NCBI GenBank assembly: GCA_023213315.1
Contig: JAKCPI010007874.1
Coordinates: 1 to 64,000, forward strand
From: Euborellia annulipes
Taxonomy: Eukaryota > Arthropoda > Insecta > Dermaptera > Anisolabididae
DNA: 64,000 nucleotides
Reading direction: 5' to 3'
A program made the position numbers and the translations under genes. Of this stretch, positions 12,000 through 22,823 are shown piece by piece (positions within the stretch are counted from its first letter, which is position 1; every line of letters starts with the position of its first letter). A model generated the notes under the pieces. The model saw nothing but the letters and a program-made list of their open reading frames with translations, was not told where the DNA came from and did not search any database.

Positions 12000-12789
12000 G
12001 ACTTGAAACAATTGCTCAATTATCTTAGTAAGTTATGTATAATCATAAAATATATAATAATCGCTCAGTCCAAAGCAATCAGTCTGGTAGTTGAGAGCTC
12101 TACTACATTGTTATGCTTTGATAATGGTGACTGAGAAATGTTTCATCAAATCATATGTCTAAGGCCCTCAACCTCCAGATCAATTGCAATGTACTGAGAA
12201 ATTATATATTTTAACTAAGGTAATTTGAAAAAGTTTATTTCCTAAGAATAATCAGAAAATTATTTACTTTTTCAACCCCGAAAGAAAGAATTGATCTCTA
12301 ATTATTGATCAAACAAAAATATATCAATCAAAAAGATATTAATTTGACTAACAACAATCATTAAACATCTGCTGAAATCTTGAAAATAAAAATATTTTTC
12401 GATTAAAAACCATTAAATTTATTGAATCGTTTAGTATTTTTAATGTTATTTTTATAATAAATAAATAAATATTTTTTTAAGAAAAAAAAAATTACTAAAG
12501 ATTAATAAATACTTATGAAGTACAAGTGAATGGTGACCTAGAATTTATTTTTATAGGTGAAAAAAAAAATTATTTCTAAACTCAATGCAATCCCAGATGA
12601 GGGAGGAAGTATTCTAGGCAAGATTAATGTGTTTTGATTTTTTTTTTCTTGTTTAATAAATAACTAAACTCTATATTCCATTTAAATATGAAATTTGTCT
12701 CTTAATCTTACCAAAAACAAATAGAAATTTGGAACACAATTTAAGTGTAATAAAACAGGGCTGTAATCTGAATTTAGACACACTTGTTA
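12000..12789. other. AT-rich pb intron, nothing recognised
   Basis: I see no repeat match, ORF or motif worth naming. Confidence 0.5.
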
Positions 12790-13040
12790 ATTGATAATTG
12801 AACGTTGTTAACGGCGCAGGCAGTTCATAAAAGAAGGAAGGGCAAAAGGAGCAGAGCCGCGAGCCCTTTTATTGGTCCGTCGTTGAGCCGGATGCTAATT
12901 GCGCTCAGGTTTGCGCCGATTGTTTTACGACCCCCAGACTCTGATTTATACGGGCATTTTGTTATTTGCTCCAGCTCCGGGGAAACAAGTGTCCCATAAA
13001 CATTGCGCCCTTCGGACGGACACCTTCCCTAATCCCTTCA
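12790..13040. promoter_or_regulatory. GC-richer intronic island, candidate enhancer
   Basis: This is normal-complexity DNA in the pb intron. Homeodomain-type motifs include GCTAATTGCGC, TTTTATTGG, TTTTACGAC, TGATTTAT and CTAATCC within 240 bp. No coding frame or repeat match explains it. The role is inferred. Confidence 0.4.
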
Positions 13041-13217
13041 GCCACTCCATTAAAACTCCTCTCAGCTTTATTTATTTATTTATTGCCGAAAAAGACAAGT
13101 GTTTACAGTCAAGAAACAAAGAATTTGTGAAAATAAATAATAAAACGTTTAGTAATCTTCTACAAAACACGATATACAGTATTTCTTCATTTCTCAAACA
13201 AATTTTAGTTCATTTTT

Positions 13218-13560
13218 ACTTTCTCTTATTCTATATGGACCCTGTTATGCAATAGTGTGTCAAGCGCCAAAATAAATTAAAAATTGAGTTAAACACGGAA
13301 TATTGTTTCAAATGCTATAATTAATAGTATTTTTTATGAAATATGTCCTAAAAAAATTTATATTTAATGTTACTTGCAAAATTGACAAAAAAAATTATAT
13401 ATAATCCAATGAAAACAAAAAACTTTAATATTAATTTTCTCAAATCTCGGTAGCTGGCGCTTGACACATTAATGCGTAACAGGGTCCATATATGAAATAT
13501 ATATAGAGAGAAAGTATTGCGATCATGTCAAAAATTCGATGTCGAGATTTTTTTGATTTT
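13218..13560 (-). repeat. HPC fragment interrupted by a MITE
   Basis: TTTACTTTCTCTTA (13216-13230) and AGAGAGAAAGTATTG..CATGTCAAAAATTCGATGTC (13506-13550) are the two halves of the HPC right hairpin. A MITE (13237-13487) is inserted between them. Confidence 0.7.
13237..13487. mobile_element. MITE with about 33-bp TIRs inside the HPC TATA apex
   Basis: The ends begin GGACCCTGTTATGCAATAG and, reversed, GGACCCTGTTACGCATTAA; both TIRs contain GTGTCAAGCGCCA. The flanks CTATAT / ATATAT come from the apex of an HPC hairpin. It is 251 bp with no ORF. Confidence 0.75.
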
Positions 13561-13916
13561 TTCTTGCAAAATTTGATTTTGGAATCTGGGATTTTTATGA
13601 AATATATTAAATTTTTGTAATTACAAAAAAATTCAATCTTAATGCAAAGCATCTTCAAGCCCTTTTCGGCTTTTTATCTGTGTGTGAAACAAAAGAGGCG
13701 AATTCTTAGGTTTAAGATGGTTAGATTTCGACTATATGAAAACTAAAATCATTGAATTGAGTGATTTCCTAGCCATATATTCGATATTAATTAAATCAAA
13801 TAAGAACGAAGACTAAAGTCCAAAAAAATTTTCAAAATAAAAAACAAATTTCAATGCATGACATATTTAAACTTTCTACCGTGGACTCTTGTTGAAACAT
13901 TATCATAATGAAGTGA

Positions 13917-14105
13917 TAGTATCAATCAAATTTGAGAGATACAAATAAAAAGCTTATGTGTTTCAATTTATTTATTTATTTATAAGGTAAACTTAACGTA
14001 AGTTTCGACTTTTATTATTAAGTCATCATCGGAAGTAGGCCTATAGTAATTTGAAACACATAACCTAGAGTTTTTATTTGTATCTTTCAAATTTGATTGA
14101 TAATT
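13917..14105 (-). repeat. fold-back repeat with hammerhead-like core
   Basis: Arms of about 50 bp at 13920-13967 and 14051-14102. Between them the minus strand reads CCGATGA (14032-14026), a 5-bp stem GACTT/AAGTC, then GAAAC (14006-14002). This matches hammerhead layout with one core change (U4 to C). Confidence 0.55.
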
Positions 14106-14536
14106 CATTGCATGTTTTAAAATTATTATTTTTGAATTTTTTTGCCTATTTATTATTGCTTATTTTGAAATCAAGAAACTAGACTCTATAAATTTTGAGA
14201 AAATCAAAAAATGTAGCCCAAGTCAGATTTATTTTATCAAATTTTTACTATTCCTCGTTTCTCCATTTGTTTTTAATATCTCCTTAATTGGAAATTAGAA
14301 TCTAAAACTGTGTTGATTGCAGAAGTATATCGGGCCCTTCCTCCCGAAAGTCAAAAGGTTGCAAAATTAAAGACAAAATTACAATAAAAAACAGAAAATT
14401 GACGTGAGAGAGGTACTGTAAATAACCCACCCACTTTTTGTACTTAGAGGTTTCAATAAAAACATTTACATAAATAATCTATTTGAAACATCATTTACAA
14501 ATAAAGAAAAAACTATATAGAAAACCCCTTAAACAA

Positions 14537-14706
14537 CTTAAATAAAAATGCCTGGACCCCCAATTGATATATTAAAAAAACATACTGAGTACCGTTAAAA
14601 GTCTTAAATGGCCTCAGTTGCCGAAAAGACTGTGTGAATGTGTGGGTGAATGTGAGTGTGAATGAGAAAAAAGTGTGAATGTTTTTATAAAAAAAAAAAA
14701 AAAAAA
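14537..14706 (+). mobile_element. SINE type B, 5'-truncated
   Basis: It begins in the body (ATGCCTGGACCCCC) and keeps the tail module (TTGCCGAAAAGACTGTG), the TG-rich stretch and the A-rich end. Confidence 0.8.
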
Positions 14707-14828
14707 CCCTTAAACAAGATATAATTTTTTTTTATATAGTTATAATCTTTTGCGAATTATTATTGTTTACTTTTGTTTTAATTTGAATTGATTATCAAAT
14801 TTGACTTTTGAATTTGCTTTTATAAGTA

Positions 14829-15015
14829 CAATGGTACCTCGAGATACGAGTGCCCTAACATACGAGTTATTTGAGATACGAGCTGTCGAGCGAGCGAAGT
14901 TTTGTTTTGAAATACGAGTGAATTTGACACTTGCCTAACTCATTTGAGATACGAACAAATTGACATACGAGCAAGGTTACGGAACGAATTAAACTGGTAT
15001 CTCGAGGCATCACTG
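14829..15015 (+). mobile_element. Tigger/pogo-like MITE with TA target site
   Basis: The ends CAATGGTACCTCGAGATAC and, reversed, CAGTGATGCCTCGAGATAC are flanked by TA (14827-14828, 15016-15017). ATACGAG subrepeats fill the interior. The CAGTGGTACCTCG-type end is typical of pogo/Tigger elements. It is 187 bp and non-coding. Confidence 0.85.
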
Positions 15016-15421
15016 TATTTGAATTTGAATTTTCACTCACAAACACTGTTTTTATTTTTACGAAAGGGTTTCAAAAAGTGAATTGTCTGAAAAAGATTAA
15101 TTTTTTTTAATAATCGCACTAGTCCCCATAAAGGTCCATTCTAGAACTTCTTTTAGATTACCACTGATTTAAAATGTATTATAAAATTTTAAATCTGATA
15201 GCACTGTACTTTTGAGAATAATTCACATCTATTTTAATAAAACAAATAAATAGGTCTAAATAATTTTGATTTAAAATTAATATAGGCTACTTTTATTTTA
15301 TTAAAATAATTAGCAAAAATCTGTTTCTTATATTGTTAGATTATATAAATTTATTTCCATCCAAAGGAAATCAAATTATTTTTTAAATTATTTATATGTA
15401 ACAATTAATTTCAATCAATGC

Positions 15422-15478
15422 AGAATCTAAATGGCCGCAGATGCCGAAGATTTCGGGAAAAAAGACATTTTTATTTAA
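15422..15478 (+). mobile_element. SINE type A tail fragment
   Basis: AATCTAAATGGCC and GATGCCGAAG are present; the rest is lost. Confidence 0.6.
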
Positions 15479-17263
15479 AGAATTTTAATAAATTCTTTTA
15501 TAATATGAAATCATCTATAAAATACATAATATTATAATTCCTATTATTTTATAAATTACACATCGATTTTTTCATCATTTCGCTTCTAAAAAAATGAAGT
15601 TTTTTTCAAAATTATTGGGAAGTAATCAAAAATAGATATAAAGATTTCTACAATTTTGAAATAAATTCCTATTATTAAACAGAAGAAATAGATGAATTCA
15701 GATCTATAATTTATTTTATTTATTAAGTGCTCAAACGATCAATTTTTATTAAATTTTAACATTATTCTTTTAGTTTAATTAAAAAAAAAAAATCAAATAT
15801 AAAATTATTTTATAATTTAAAATAAACGCGCATAGAAATCCCTTTATTAAAAGATTTGATTAAACTTTTATCTTTTTTTTTTTTGTTTATTAATTTGTTA
15901 CGTAGGTAAATTTATAATTTTTTGAATATTTCACTAATAATTTAGAATTTTATATTGCAAGGTATATTAAATTAAAAAAAAAATTTTAATGAAATATTTT
16001 AGAATTTATTAAATTGACATTTAAATATAATAAAAATTTCTTGAATTTTTATTATATTGGATGGCATCATCACTTTATATCGCGGTATTTGTTTATACTG
16101 GTATAGCCACAAGAAACAAAATTTATTTTTCAATTAAAAATTTCAAAAGGATTTGTCTTTTAGTCTTTAAGTTATAGAAAATTTATTTTATTTAAATTTA
16201 ATTTATTTAATAATAAATGTCAGATAAATTTTAGGCCACCTTGAAAAACCTATTCTGGTAGAGTATGTTCTAGATTATGAAATAAAAATAACAATAAAAT
16301 TAAAAATCTCGGTAAATTTATCAAATAATTAATCCCATTAATTTTGGTTTTGTGATTAAATATAAAATATTTCATGATGGCAAAATATAACATTTCATTA
16401 AAAATATTTAATAAAATCCATTCAAAATTATTGAAATAAGTGAAAATTGTGGCATAATATTTAGTGCAAATATTTTAATAACAATTCGCGAAGATTTTAT
16501 TAAAAATAACAATCAATTCTAGATTTATTTTAAATTTATCCCCTAATAAACAAATGAAATGGATTTTTCAATATAATCAAAGATAGTCAAAATTTAGAGG
16601 TAAGTTGATATTTTAGATCATTTGGCGTTTAAAATAATAGATAATCTCGTTCTTATTATTATAAAATATTTAATAAACTTTTTTAAAATATATAAACCCC
16701 CTCTTGTTTGTAAATATCAAAATTTTAAAAATATTAAAAAACTTTTTCATTGATGAAAATTTTGAACAAACAAATGTTTGTAAAAAATATATAAAATGAA
16801 TATTTAATATTAATTTTTAATTTAAAAATTTTGGTAAATTTTGAAATATAGGTTACTTCATTTCATTTTACTTTAGTGATATACAGTATATACAAATACA
16901 ATATACAAAATAAATCTTACTCACAAGGTAATATATTTTATATATAAGCTTTTTAACATTATCATATTGTAAATCCTTTAAAAAATCTTCCTGATAATTA
17001 TAAGACAAATCTTTGTCCAGCTCAAGTATATTTTCAGCATTAAAATCAGACCAATGAGATCCTTTACGATTTCATAGGAAATTATATTGTTTGAAGAAAG
17101 CAATTATTTTACATCAAGTCCATTGACTTGAAAATTATTTTATTAATACATGAAATAAAATTAAAAAATAATTGAATGGATTATTTTCAACAATATGTCT
17201 AATTATCAAATGGCGACGAGCTTCCATTTCATTGTTACTTTATCCTTTAAGGGTTAAAAAATA
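15479..17263. other. very AT-rich pb intron, nothing recognised
   Basis: This is among the most AT-rich stretches of the window, with short A/T runs and no repeat family match. Confidence 0.5.
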
Positions 17264-17484
17264 TGAAGGGTCGTGGGTTCGGACCCCAGGCAGTCCGATG
17301 ATTTTATTTAAGCCATTTGGCTACCAATTGACTTAAATAAGAATGCCTGGACCCTCAATATATATTTTATAAAAATACTAGTATCGTAAAAAGTCTTATA
17401 TGGCCTGAGTTGCTGAGAAGACTGTGAGGTATGTGTGTGTGTGTGTGTGTGAATGAGAAAAAAGTGTGTGTAAAAAAAAAAAAA
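17264..17484 (+). mobile_element. SINE type B with long TG microsatellite
   Basis: B box GGGTTCGGACCCC, body, tail module (GGCCTGAGTTGCTGAGAAG), (TG)n and A tail. The A-box part is missing. Confidence 0.85.
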
Positions 17485-18124
17485 TTGAAATGTCTAGATA
17501 CAATATATAAAATTCAATTTTCATGAAGCTTTATTGTAAATATACAATATTTATATGCCAATTCAATAGTAATAACCTAAAATTGTTTAGATTATTATTA
17601 GCCTAAAATAACAGATTTGTTTATATTTTATATATTAAATTTACTATTTTTGTTTTAATATATTGTCTAACAATCAATCTCTTCGAATGACGCAAATCAT
17701 CTATACTAAATTATCCCAAATAATAATTATTTATTAGACTTTAAAATACTGGAAAATATTGATATCTTTTGGACATGTCAAATGATAAAGTCATCTTAAT
17801 AAAATATTCGATTAACAATTTAAGTCAAGCCTATTTATGCAAAATTTGTTTGTTAATTGTTATTTATTTATATTGTTGCGTTATGTTAACTTGTCATAGA
17901 CGGAGAAATTTTCTTTTCCTTCCTTTTTAAAACACGATAAAAATATTTGAGAAAGATAAATGGCCCTCGATCTAAGAACAAGTGTGTGGGGTCGTTTGAT
18001 CTACACATAGGGGGATGTCCCGTAAAGAGGCGCTTAGGGGAGCGACGGCCGTCGGGTGACGTGAACGCACGGCATTCCGCGACGGCCGGCACCGGCGCCG
18101 GCGCCCAATTCATTGATACTGCCT

Positions 18125-18126
18125 AC
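18125..18126 (-). other. pb: pb exon 1 splice donor (GT)
   Basis: The minus strand reads CAAG|GTAGGC, with AAG before the cut and G at +5. It follows the YPWM block and leaves phase 1 after codon 139. Known pb/Hox2 genes have an intron between the hexapeptide and the homeodomain, which matches. Without splicing the frame adds only RQYQ and stops. Confidence 0.9.
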
Positions 18127-18544
18127 CTTGTTGGTTGCTCTTGCGCGCTGTCTTCTTCTCTTTCATCCATGGATACTCCGGCACGTTGACTCCTTGTTGT
18201 TGATGATCGGCTACCAATGCTTGGTATGCTGCTGGTGGAGTTGTTGCTGATGGTGGTGGTGCTGTAGCTGATTGTGCAGCCGGTGCACCGAGATCAGCTG
18301 CTGCCGCCCCGAGATGTGTCATAAATTCAGCCATAGATGGTTGACTATTTATAAACCCGGTCTCGGTCATTGCGTGATGGGGTGGTGGAGGTGGTGCAGG
18401 CCAGAACGGTGGTGCGACCACCGCGGCGCCGGTTGCGTCTAACACGGGGGTTGGTGGTCGTTTTGTATATTCGTCATCGGAATCATCAGCCGCACGGCCA
18501 ACCAAATGGTGACCGGCGGCGGCGCGTTGTTGCTTGCCTCTCAT
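18127..18544 (-). CDS. pb: proboscipedia (Hox2) first coding exon, partial
   Basis: This is the 5' coding exon of the Hox2-class homeodomain transcription factor Pb, a nuclear DNA-binding protein that specifies gnathal and mouthpart identity in arthropods. The exon encodes 139 residues plus one base. The N-terminal conserved block GFINSQPSMAEF is at residues 63-74 and is near-identical in insect Pb and vertebrate HOXA2/B2. The hexapeptide block VPEYPWMKEKKTARKS is at residues 121-136; YPWM contacts PBC/Extradenticle cofactors. Between them lie a proline run (residues 51-55) and an Ala/Pro-rich linker (79-106). The ATG at 18544 is the first in frame after a TGA at 18572-18574. M59 at 18370, just before GFINSQ, resembles the short vertebrate N-terminus and is an alternative start. 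The exon ends at CAAG|GTAGGC, and read-through would stop within a few codons. The homeodomain is absent from the window, so the gene is incomplete here. Confidence 0.96.
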
Positions 18545-19558
18545 CTCTTTTTTTTTTTTAATTGTTTTACCTCATCACTATTAAAACACTTATAAAATCG
18601 CGACGCGGATGCGAGAGCTGCGGCTCCGTGCTGCTGTCACGACGTTCTCGTGCTTCGGCTTGAGCGCGCCAAGCGTGAGCGACACATGCGGGGAGGGAGG
18701 GCGCCCGCGTGTGTTTATGGAGGGGGAAGGCCAGCCCTCGGGAGGGGGAGGGCGCAGCCGCCTGCGGGGGCGAATTGGATCGGCTTCGAGCGCAGGCGAA
18801 GCATTTTTTTTTTTTTTTTTTTTTTACTTTTTTTTGTCTCTCCGACCGCCGAGCGAATCGCAGAGAGGGGGACGCAACGAACGCACCTCCCCTCCTCACT
18901 GCACGTCACTTCTACTAACACTACAACTACCACTTACACTATCACTATTATACATCCTTTACTAATTTCCCAAACATGGACAAATTTTTTTTTTTATTAT
19001 AGATTAGTCAGTCATTCAGAAGTAAAAAAATTATTTTTAAATTTTAATTGTGTGTCACTTCACTTTCTTCATCAAAGTCTGAATTATTTTAAATTATAAT
19101 TTAAAAATTTTATATAGAAAGCCTTATGTTTTCAAAATAAGGCTGTCAATCTCATTAAATCGTAATTTGGTGCACACTACCCTCTCAGACTAGTTTAATT
19201 TATTTCTATATTTGATACAGTATTATATATATGAGTGTTAATTATTTATCTTTATAAATAAGTCACCTAAAATTTGAAGTTTTACATTAATATCTGTTTA
19301 GATCTTTTGTGCAAGTGTCCCTTTCTTTGCTTCCTCAAGATAAACAAATTTTTATAAAATTTATTGATTTTTTTTAATTTTTTGATTGATTTTTATCTTA
19401 ATTCAAATTTTCTTGAGCATTGATTAGTTTCTAAATTCAATCCAACATATTTTTGAGATAGTTATATGGTATCTCTTTGAGGCATAGGATAAAAAATTAA
19501 TACACTCGCGGTCACCTCATGCATTTCGGTTTCAAATGCGACAATTTTAACTTTGGTA

Positions 19559-19763
19559 CAGTGAGGGACAATATTAAGTCCCACCCAAGCGTTTTTCACT
19601 TGTGATTGTTTCATTTTTAAAAATATTATATATTTTTTAATGGAAACTCACATGGTTAAAATCTAGAAAATTTCCAATAAAGATTTTAATTTTCTTTTAT
19701 AAAAACAATGGAATAATCACAAGTAGAAAAAGCATGGGTGGGACTTAATATTGTGACTCATTG
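19559..19763. mobile_element. Tc1/mariner-type MITE (family E), TA flanks
   Basis: TIRs begin CAGTGAGGGACAATATTAAG and, reversed, CAATGAGTCACAATATTAAG, flanked by TA on both sides. Homology between the ends extends to about 60 bp. It is 205 bp, non-coding, with a sister copy at 22608-22821. Confidence 0.85.
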
Positions 19764-19894
19764 TACCTGCTTTGTTAGATGAGATTGGCTTAGAGAACAA
19801 CCTTTGATTACCTCGTAGGTCCCTAACAATTAATTCGTCCAGTTTATTATTTATTTATTTATTTGAAATTCCTATCCTTCTCGTTTATTTACCC

Positions 19895-20260
19895 GAGGTA
19901 CTTTCTTGCACGAAGACACAACCTCAAACCCAATCGGCCTCTGGCCGTAGCCATCTACCGGCACCCCGTGAAGTTACTTTATTTCCTATCTCTAACTCCT
20001 CCTCCGTTCATTTCAAGCTAGTGAACTAATCCTTATTTCTGGGTCCACCCGGTTCCTTTTATCCAACCTCTTCTATGCTATGGAGGATGTTCTAACACTA
20101 GTTTGAGGAGAGACTCTCTCAGCACCGGCGTGTAGCCTACTCCTTTCGAAGAATGCATCACTGAGAGGGAATCTTCTTTACTTCCCTTCCACAGGACGGA
20201 ATTTCACAAAAACCCCTCTCCTCGTAGAGTTGCCTGGGGGCTATTGTGGTGAGTGAGATC
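19895..20260. other. GC-richer unique island
   Basis: This is normal-complexity sequence with no shared repeat and no convincing frame. It may be regulatory or the remnant of an older element. Confidence 0.3.
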
Positions 20261-20318
20261 CAATATTCCATTACATATGTTTACATTAAAAAAAATATTT
20301 TTATTTAATGAAAAAACC

Positions 20319-20380
20319 TCGCGAACACAGATCCTTTGTAGAAGCCGACACCCTATCCCGCTACACCAGCAAGCCCCTGA
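20319..20380 (-). repeat. possible tRNA-like SINE head
   Basis: The minus strand reads GGGCTTGCTGGTGTAGCGGG .. TGTGTTCGCGAGG, resembling an A and B box. No tail module follows, so the call is tentative. Confidence 0.4.
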
Positions 20381-20519
20381 CAATTATACATAGGTATTCA
20401 AAAATTTTTTCTTCCCCGAGTTCATCTCTAAATTTAAATCTTAGCTACTCGAAATATATAAGATTGAGTCAGAGGCGTTTCTTCAGAACTTCATTTCTTA
20501 TCAACAATAAGACATGTTA

Positions 20520-20640
20520 GCAATCCTACCAACCACCACGTAAGGCTTCCCCTTCCACTTCGATATACGATCAGCCGCCGAAAGCCCCGTGTGTCGCATG
20601 ACTCGCAGTGATTTTCTCTCTATTAATTTGTAGCTTTATA
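20520..20640. other. short GC-richer unique island
   Basis: CpG-containing sequence (CGATCAGCCGCCGAAAGCCC) with no repeat match. Function unknown. Confidence 0.25.
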
Positions 20641-21024
20641 ATATTTCAAACGGACTGATTTTTTGAGCTGATAGTCAACGATATGTTTCTGTTGAAATTC
20701 TAGATTTATTTCAAGATATTAAATATATAGCCTATATAAAAAAAAAAAAAACTATATATAATCTACAATTTAAATATTTTTTTGACATGAAATCTAAATA
20801 AAGCAAAAGAAATAAACTTATTTTTCTACTATTGATTAAAGTAAAAAATATAATTAAATATTTTTTTAGACCAATTCATTTGAATCAGATATTAATAATA
20901 TTCAATAAACGCTTCGATTCTGACTTGACGAGTCATATGTTATTATTTTACATTAATTGTGAGTATATTTTTTGACTAATAGTTCAAGTGACCCCTGGCA
21001 AAAAATACTCACGAAATATGTGAC

Positions 21025-21094
21025 CTACTATAGTAGTACTATAGTAGCTCGGGACAATTGGTCCAAGCCTGGTCCGAGGCTTGGCCCAATTGTG
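21025..21094. repeat. two adjacent short palindromes
   Basis: CTACTATAGTAGTACTATAG is self-complementary at 21025-21047. At 21053-21094, ACAATTGGTCCAAGCCT pairs with AGGCTTGGCCCAATTGT with one mismatch. Confidence 0.7.
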
Positions 21095-21269
21095 TATTCC
21101 ACCAGGGTAGGAGATAATCTAAAATCTTTAGATTTGTGAAGAAATGGCGCCGAGGGAATCATAAATTGTTTCCAATATATGAATCCTCAAAAGTTTTACT
21201 CGATTATTTTAATTCTGCATGATAATAAGTTAAGAAAATGTTAACTATAATTTTATATTATTCTTTCTC

Positions 21270-21325
21270 GCATTAATCTAGCGGTGCGGGGTCGGCTACC
21301 TTACTCTTCCCCGACCTTACTCTTT
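21270..21325. repeat. fragment shared with 56580-56640
   Basis: AGCGGTGCGGGGTCGGC followed by an ACTCT-rich stretch recurs at 56580 as AGCGATGCGGGGTCGGC. The family is unknown. Confidence 0.5.
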
Positions 21326-21574
21326 TATACATATCGAACTATTTTATTATACTACTGTATATTTCAACTGGAAAAGTATTTAAGTATTGAAAATTTTGAG
21401 AGATATGTATAATAAACAAAAAAAACCTTGGAAAATTTACAATTTAACTAATTAAATTTGACGTATGTCTTTATTGGTGGAAGTATGATCCAGGTAGAGT
21501 TGAAAAAATTTCAAGATGTAGCCGAAAAATATTTCTTTTATTATGGGGGGGCTCCATCTCTGAGGACCAGGGTA

Positions 21575-21745
21575 CAGTTGTACACCACAAGTGTCGGATG
21601 TGCTTGAATAAATAAATCATCTTTTTTTTATGCATGCTAAGGGGAAAAGCTACTTTTAAGACAACATTTCAGTCGGTTAAGCATTTTGGTTGCCTAAGCT
21701 CAAGGCTCTACAATCCAACTTATCAGGCACATGTGGCGCCAACTG
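21575..21745. mobile_element. TA-flanked TIR MITE (family L), copy 1
   Basis: The ends CAGTTGTACACCACAAGTG and, reversed, CAGTTGGCGCCACATGTGC are flanked by TA. GCCTAAGCTCAAGGCTC is the family hallmark. Other copies: 55569 and 60052. Confidence 0.7.
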
Positions 21746-22079
21746 TACGTTTGGCCTATCTTCAATATAAATCTCACATATTTAATCAGTATAGTTAAAC
21801 TTAAGATAATACTATAAAGTAGAGATGAGTTTTGCTGGTGTTTTCAAGATCTTGGTAGTGTAGTAGTAATGAAGAAATAGATAGATTTTATATTTTAATA
21901 CATTTAGCTAGTTTATTAATTAAAAATCGTTTTTAATCGTTCAGCCTCCGTAGCATAAGTGTACAAAATTTTGGAAAAAAAGTCTTTATTAACTTTATCC
22001 TATATGAAAAAACGATAAAAAAAGCTATTTGTCACAATAATTCTCAGCTATTTAATTTGCAATTAATGTGTATTTACTT

Positions 22080-22260
22080 TGAGACGAAGAGAAGAAGGAA
22101 ATAAAAGTCAGTTGTGGTGCATTGAGGGTTGTGTGCTTAGGGCGATCCATCACCTTACGCCAAAGTCCCCACATCTCCTTCATCCCCCAAACGTGGAACA
22201 ATCCCTCGGACAGATCCTCCCTGGGCGGCTTTCACGATCACTCGTTCAGAAAATACTTTT
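22080..22260. other. GC-richer unique island
   Basis: Normal-complexity DNA with an 89-codon ORF on plus but no recognisable protein. Possibly regulatory. Confidence 0.25.
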
Positions 22261-22389
22261 ACTACTTTTCACTATCTTTAAACATCTCTCAATTTATATA
22301 AACCTACACATATTATTATTAATTTTTTTTAATACACTTCCATTTTAATATCAACGAATATAGATTTAAAATTTTATTTTTTCAAAGCC

Positions 22390-22556
22390 TTTTCGTCTTC
22401 TCAGACCATATAGACTTTAAGCGATACTTGATATTTTTTAAATTGTTTAAATAAATTAATATTTATCGGACTTTCTAGGATCCGAGCCCACCCCTTGGCT
22501 TTTAAGGCTATCATTATTGTCATTCTCAGTATTTTTAACCTCTCGGCCACGGGCTG
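22390..22556 (-). mobile_element. SINE type B2 (Ser/Leu-type tRNA head)
   Basis: The minus strand begins CCCGTGGCCGAGAGGTTAA, the A box of Ser/Leu-type tRNAs, then GGGCTCGGATCC as B box, then the type B body and a CTTTTCGTCTTCTCAGACC tail (plus-strand reading). It is distinct from heads A1, A2 and B. Confidence 0.75.
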
Positions 22557-22607
22557 CGGGTTTTTTTTATTGATGGTTGGCTACTGGGCCATTCCTTAAA
22601 ATATGTA

Positions 22608-22821
22608 CACTGAGGGACAATATTAAGTCCCACCTATGTGTTTTCTGCTTGTGATTATTTCATTATTTTTTTTTTTTTTAATATTTTATATTTTTTAATA
22701 GAAACTTTCACGGTTCAAACCTAGAAAATTTCCAATGAAGAATTTCATTTTCTTTTATAGAAACAATAAAATAATCACAATTATAAAACGCATGGGTGGG
22801 ATTTAATATTGACCCACACTG
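22608..22821. mobile_element. Tc1/mariner-type MITE (family E), copy 2
   Basis: CACTGAGGGACAATATTAAG and reversed CAGTGTGGGTCAATATTAAA, with TA on both sides. Close to the copy at 19559-19763. Confidence 0.85.
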
Positions 22822-22823
22822 TA

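Larger units (their letters stand above)
1..18126 (-). other. pb: pb intron downstream of exon 1 (continues beyond base 1)
   Basis: I scanned both strands for the homeodomain core WFQNRR and found none, so no homeobox exon lies in this 18.1 kb. The interval is therefore read as one intron. It is mostly AT-rich DNA with homopolymer runs, SINEs, HPC copies and MITEs, listed separately. One GC-richer island (12790-13040) stands out as a candidate intronic enhancer; Drosophila pb is known to use intronic regulatory DNA. Confidence 0.8.
17990..18905. promoter_or_regulatory. pb: CpG-rich island over pb exon 1, 5' leader and start of intron
   Basis: About 900 bp of GC- and CpG-rich sequence interrupts an AT-rich background. 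It covers the donor side of the intron (for example 18030-18110), the exon and about 360 bp upstream of the ATG. The pb start site is probably in 18600-18960 on the minus strand. A TATA-like stretch lies at 18589-18597, but only about 45 bp from the ATG, so I do not call it the core promoter. A minus-strand ORF of 110 codons (18567-18899) would be a uORF if transcription starts above it. A 22-base T run (18804-18825) sits inside. Confidence 0.7.

Noticed and set aside
18588..18600. pb TATA box
   Set aside because: The TTTTATAAG on minus is only about 45 bp from the ATG. A start site downstream of it would leave almost no leader, and the CpG-rich context suits a TATA-less promoter better.
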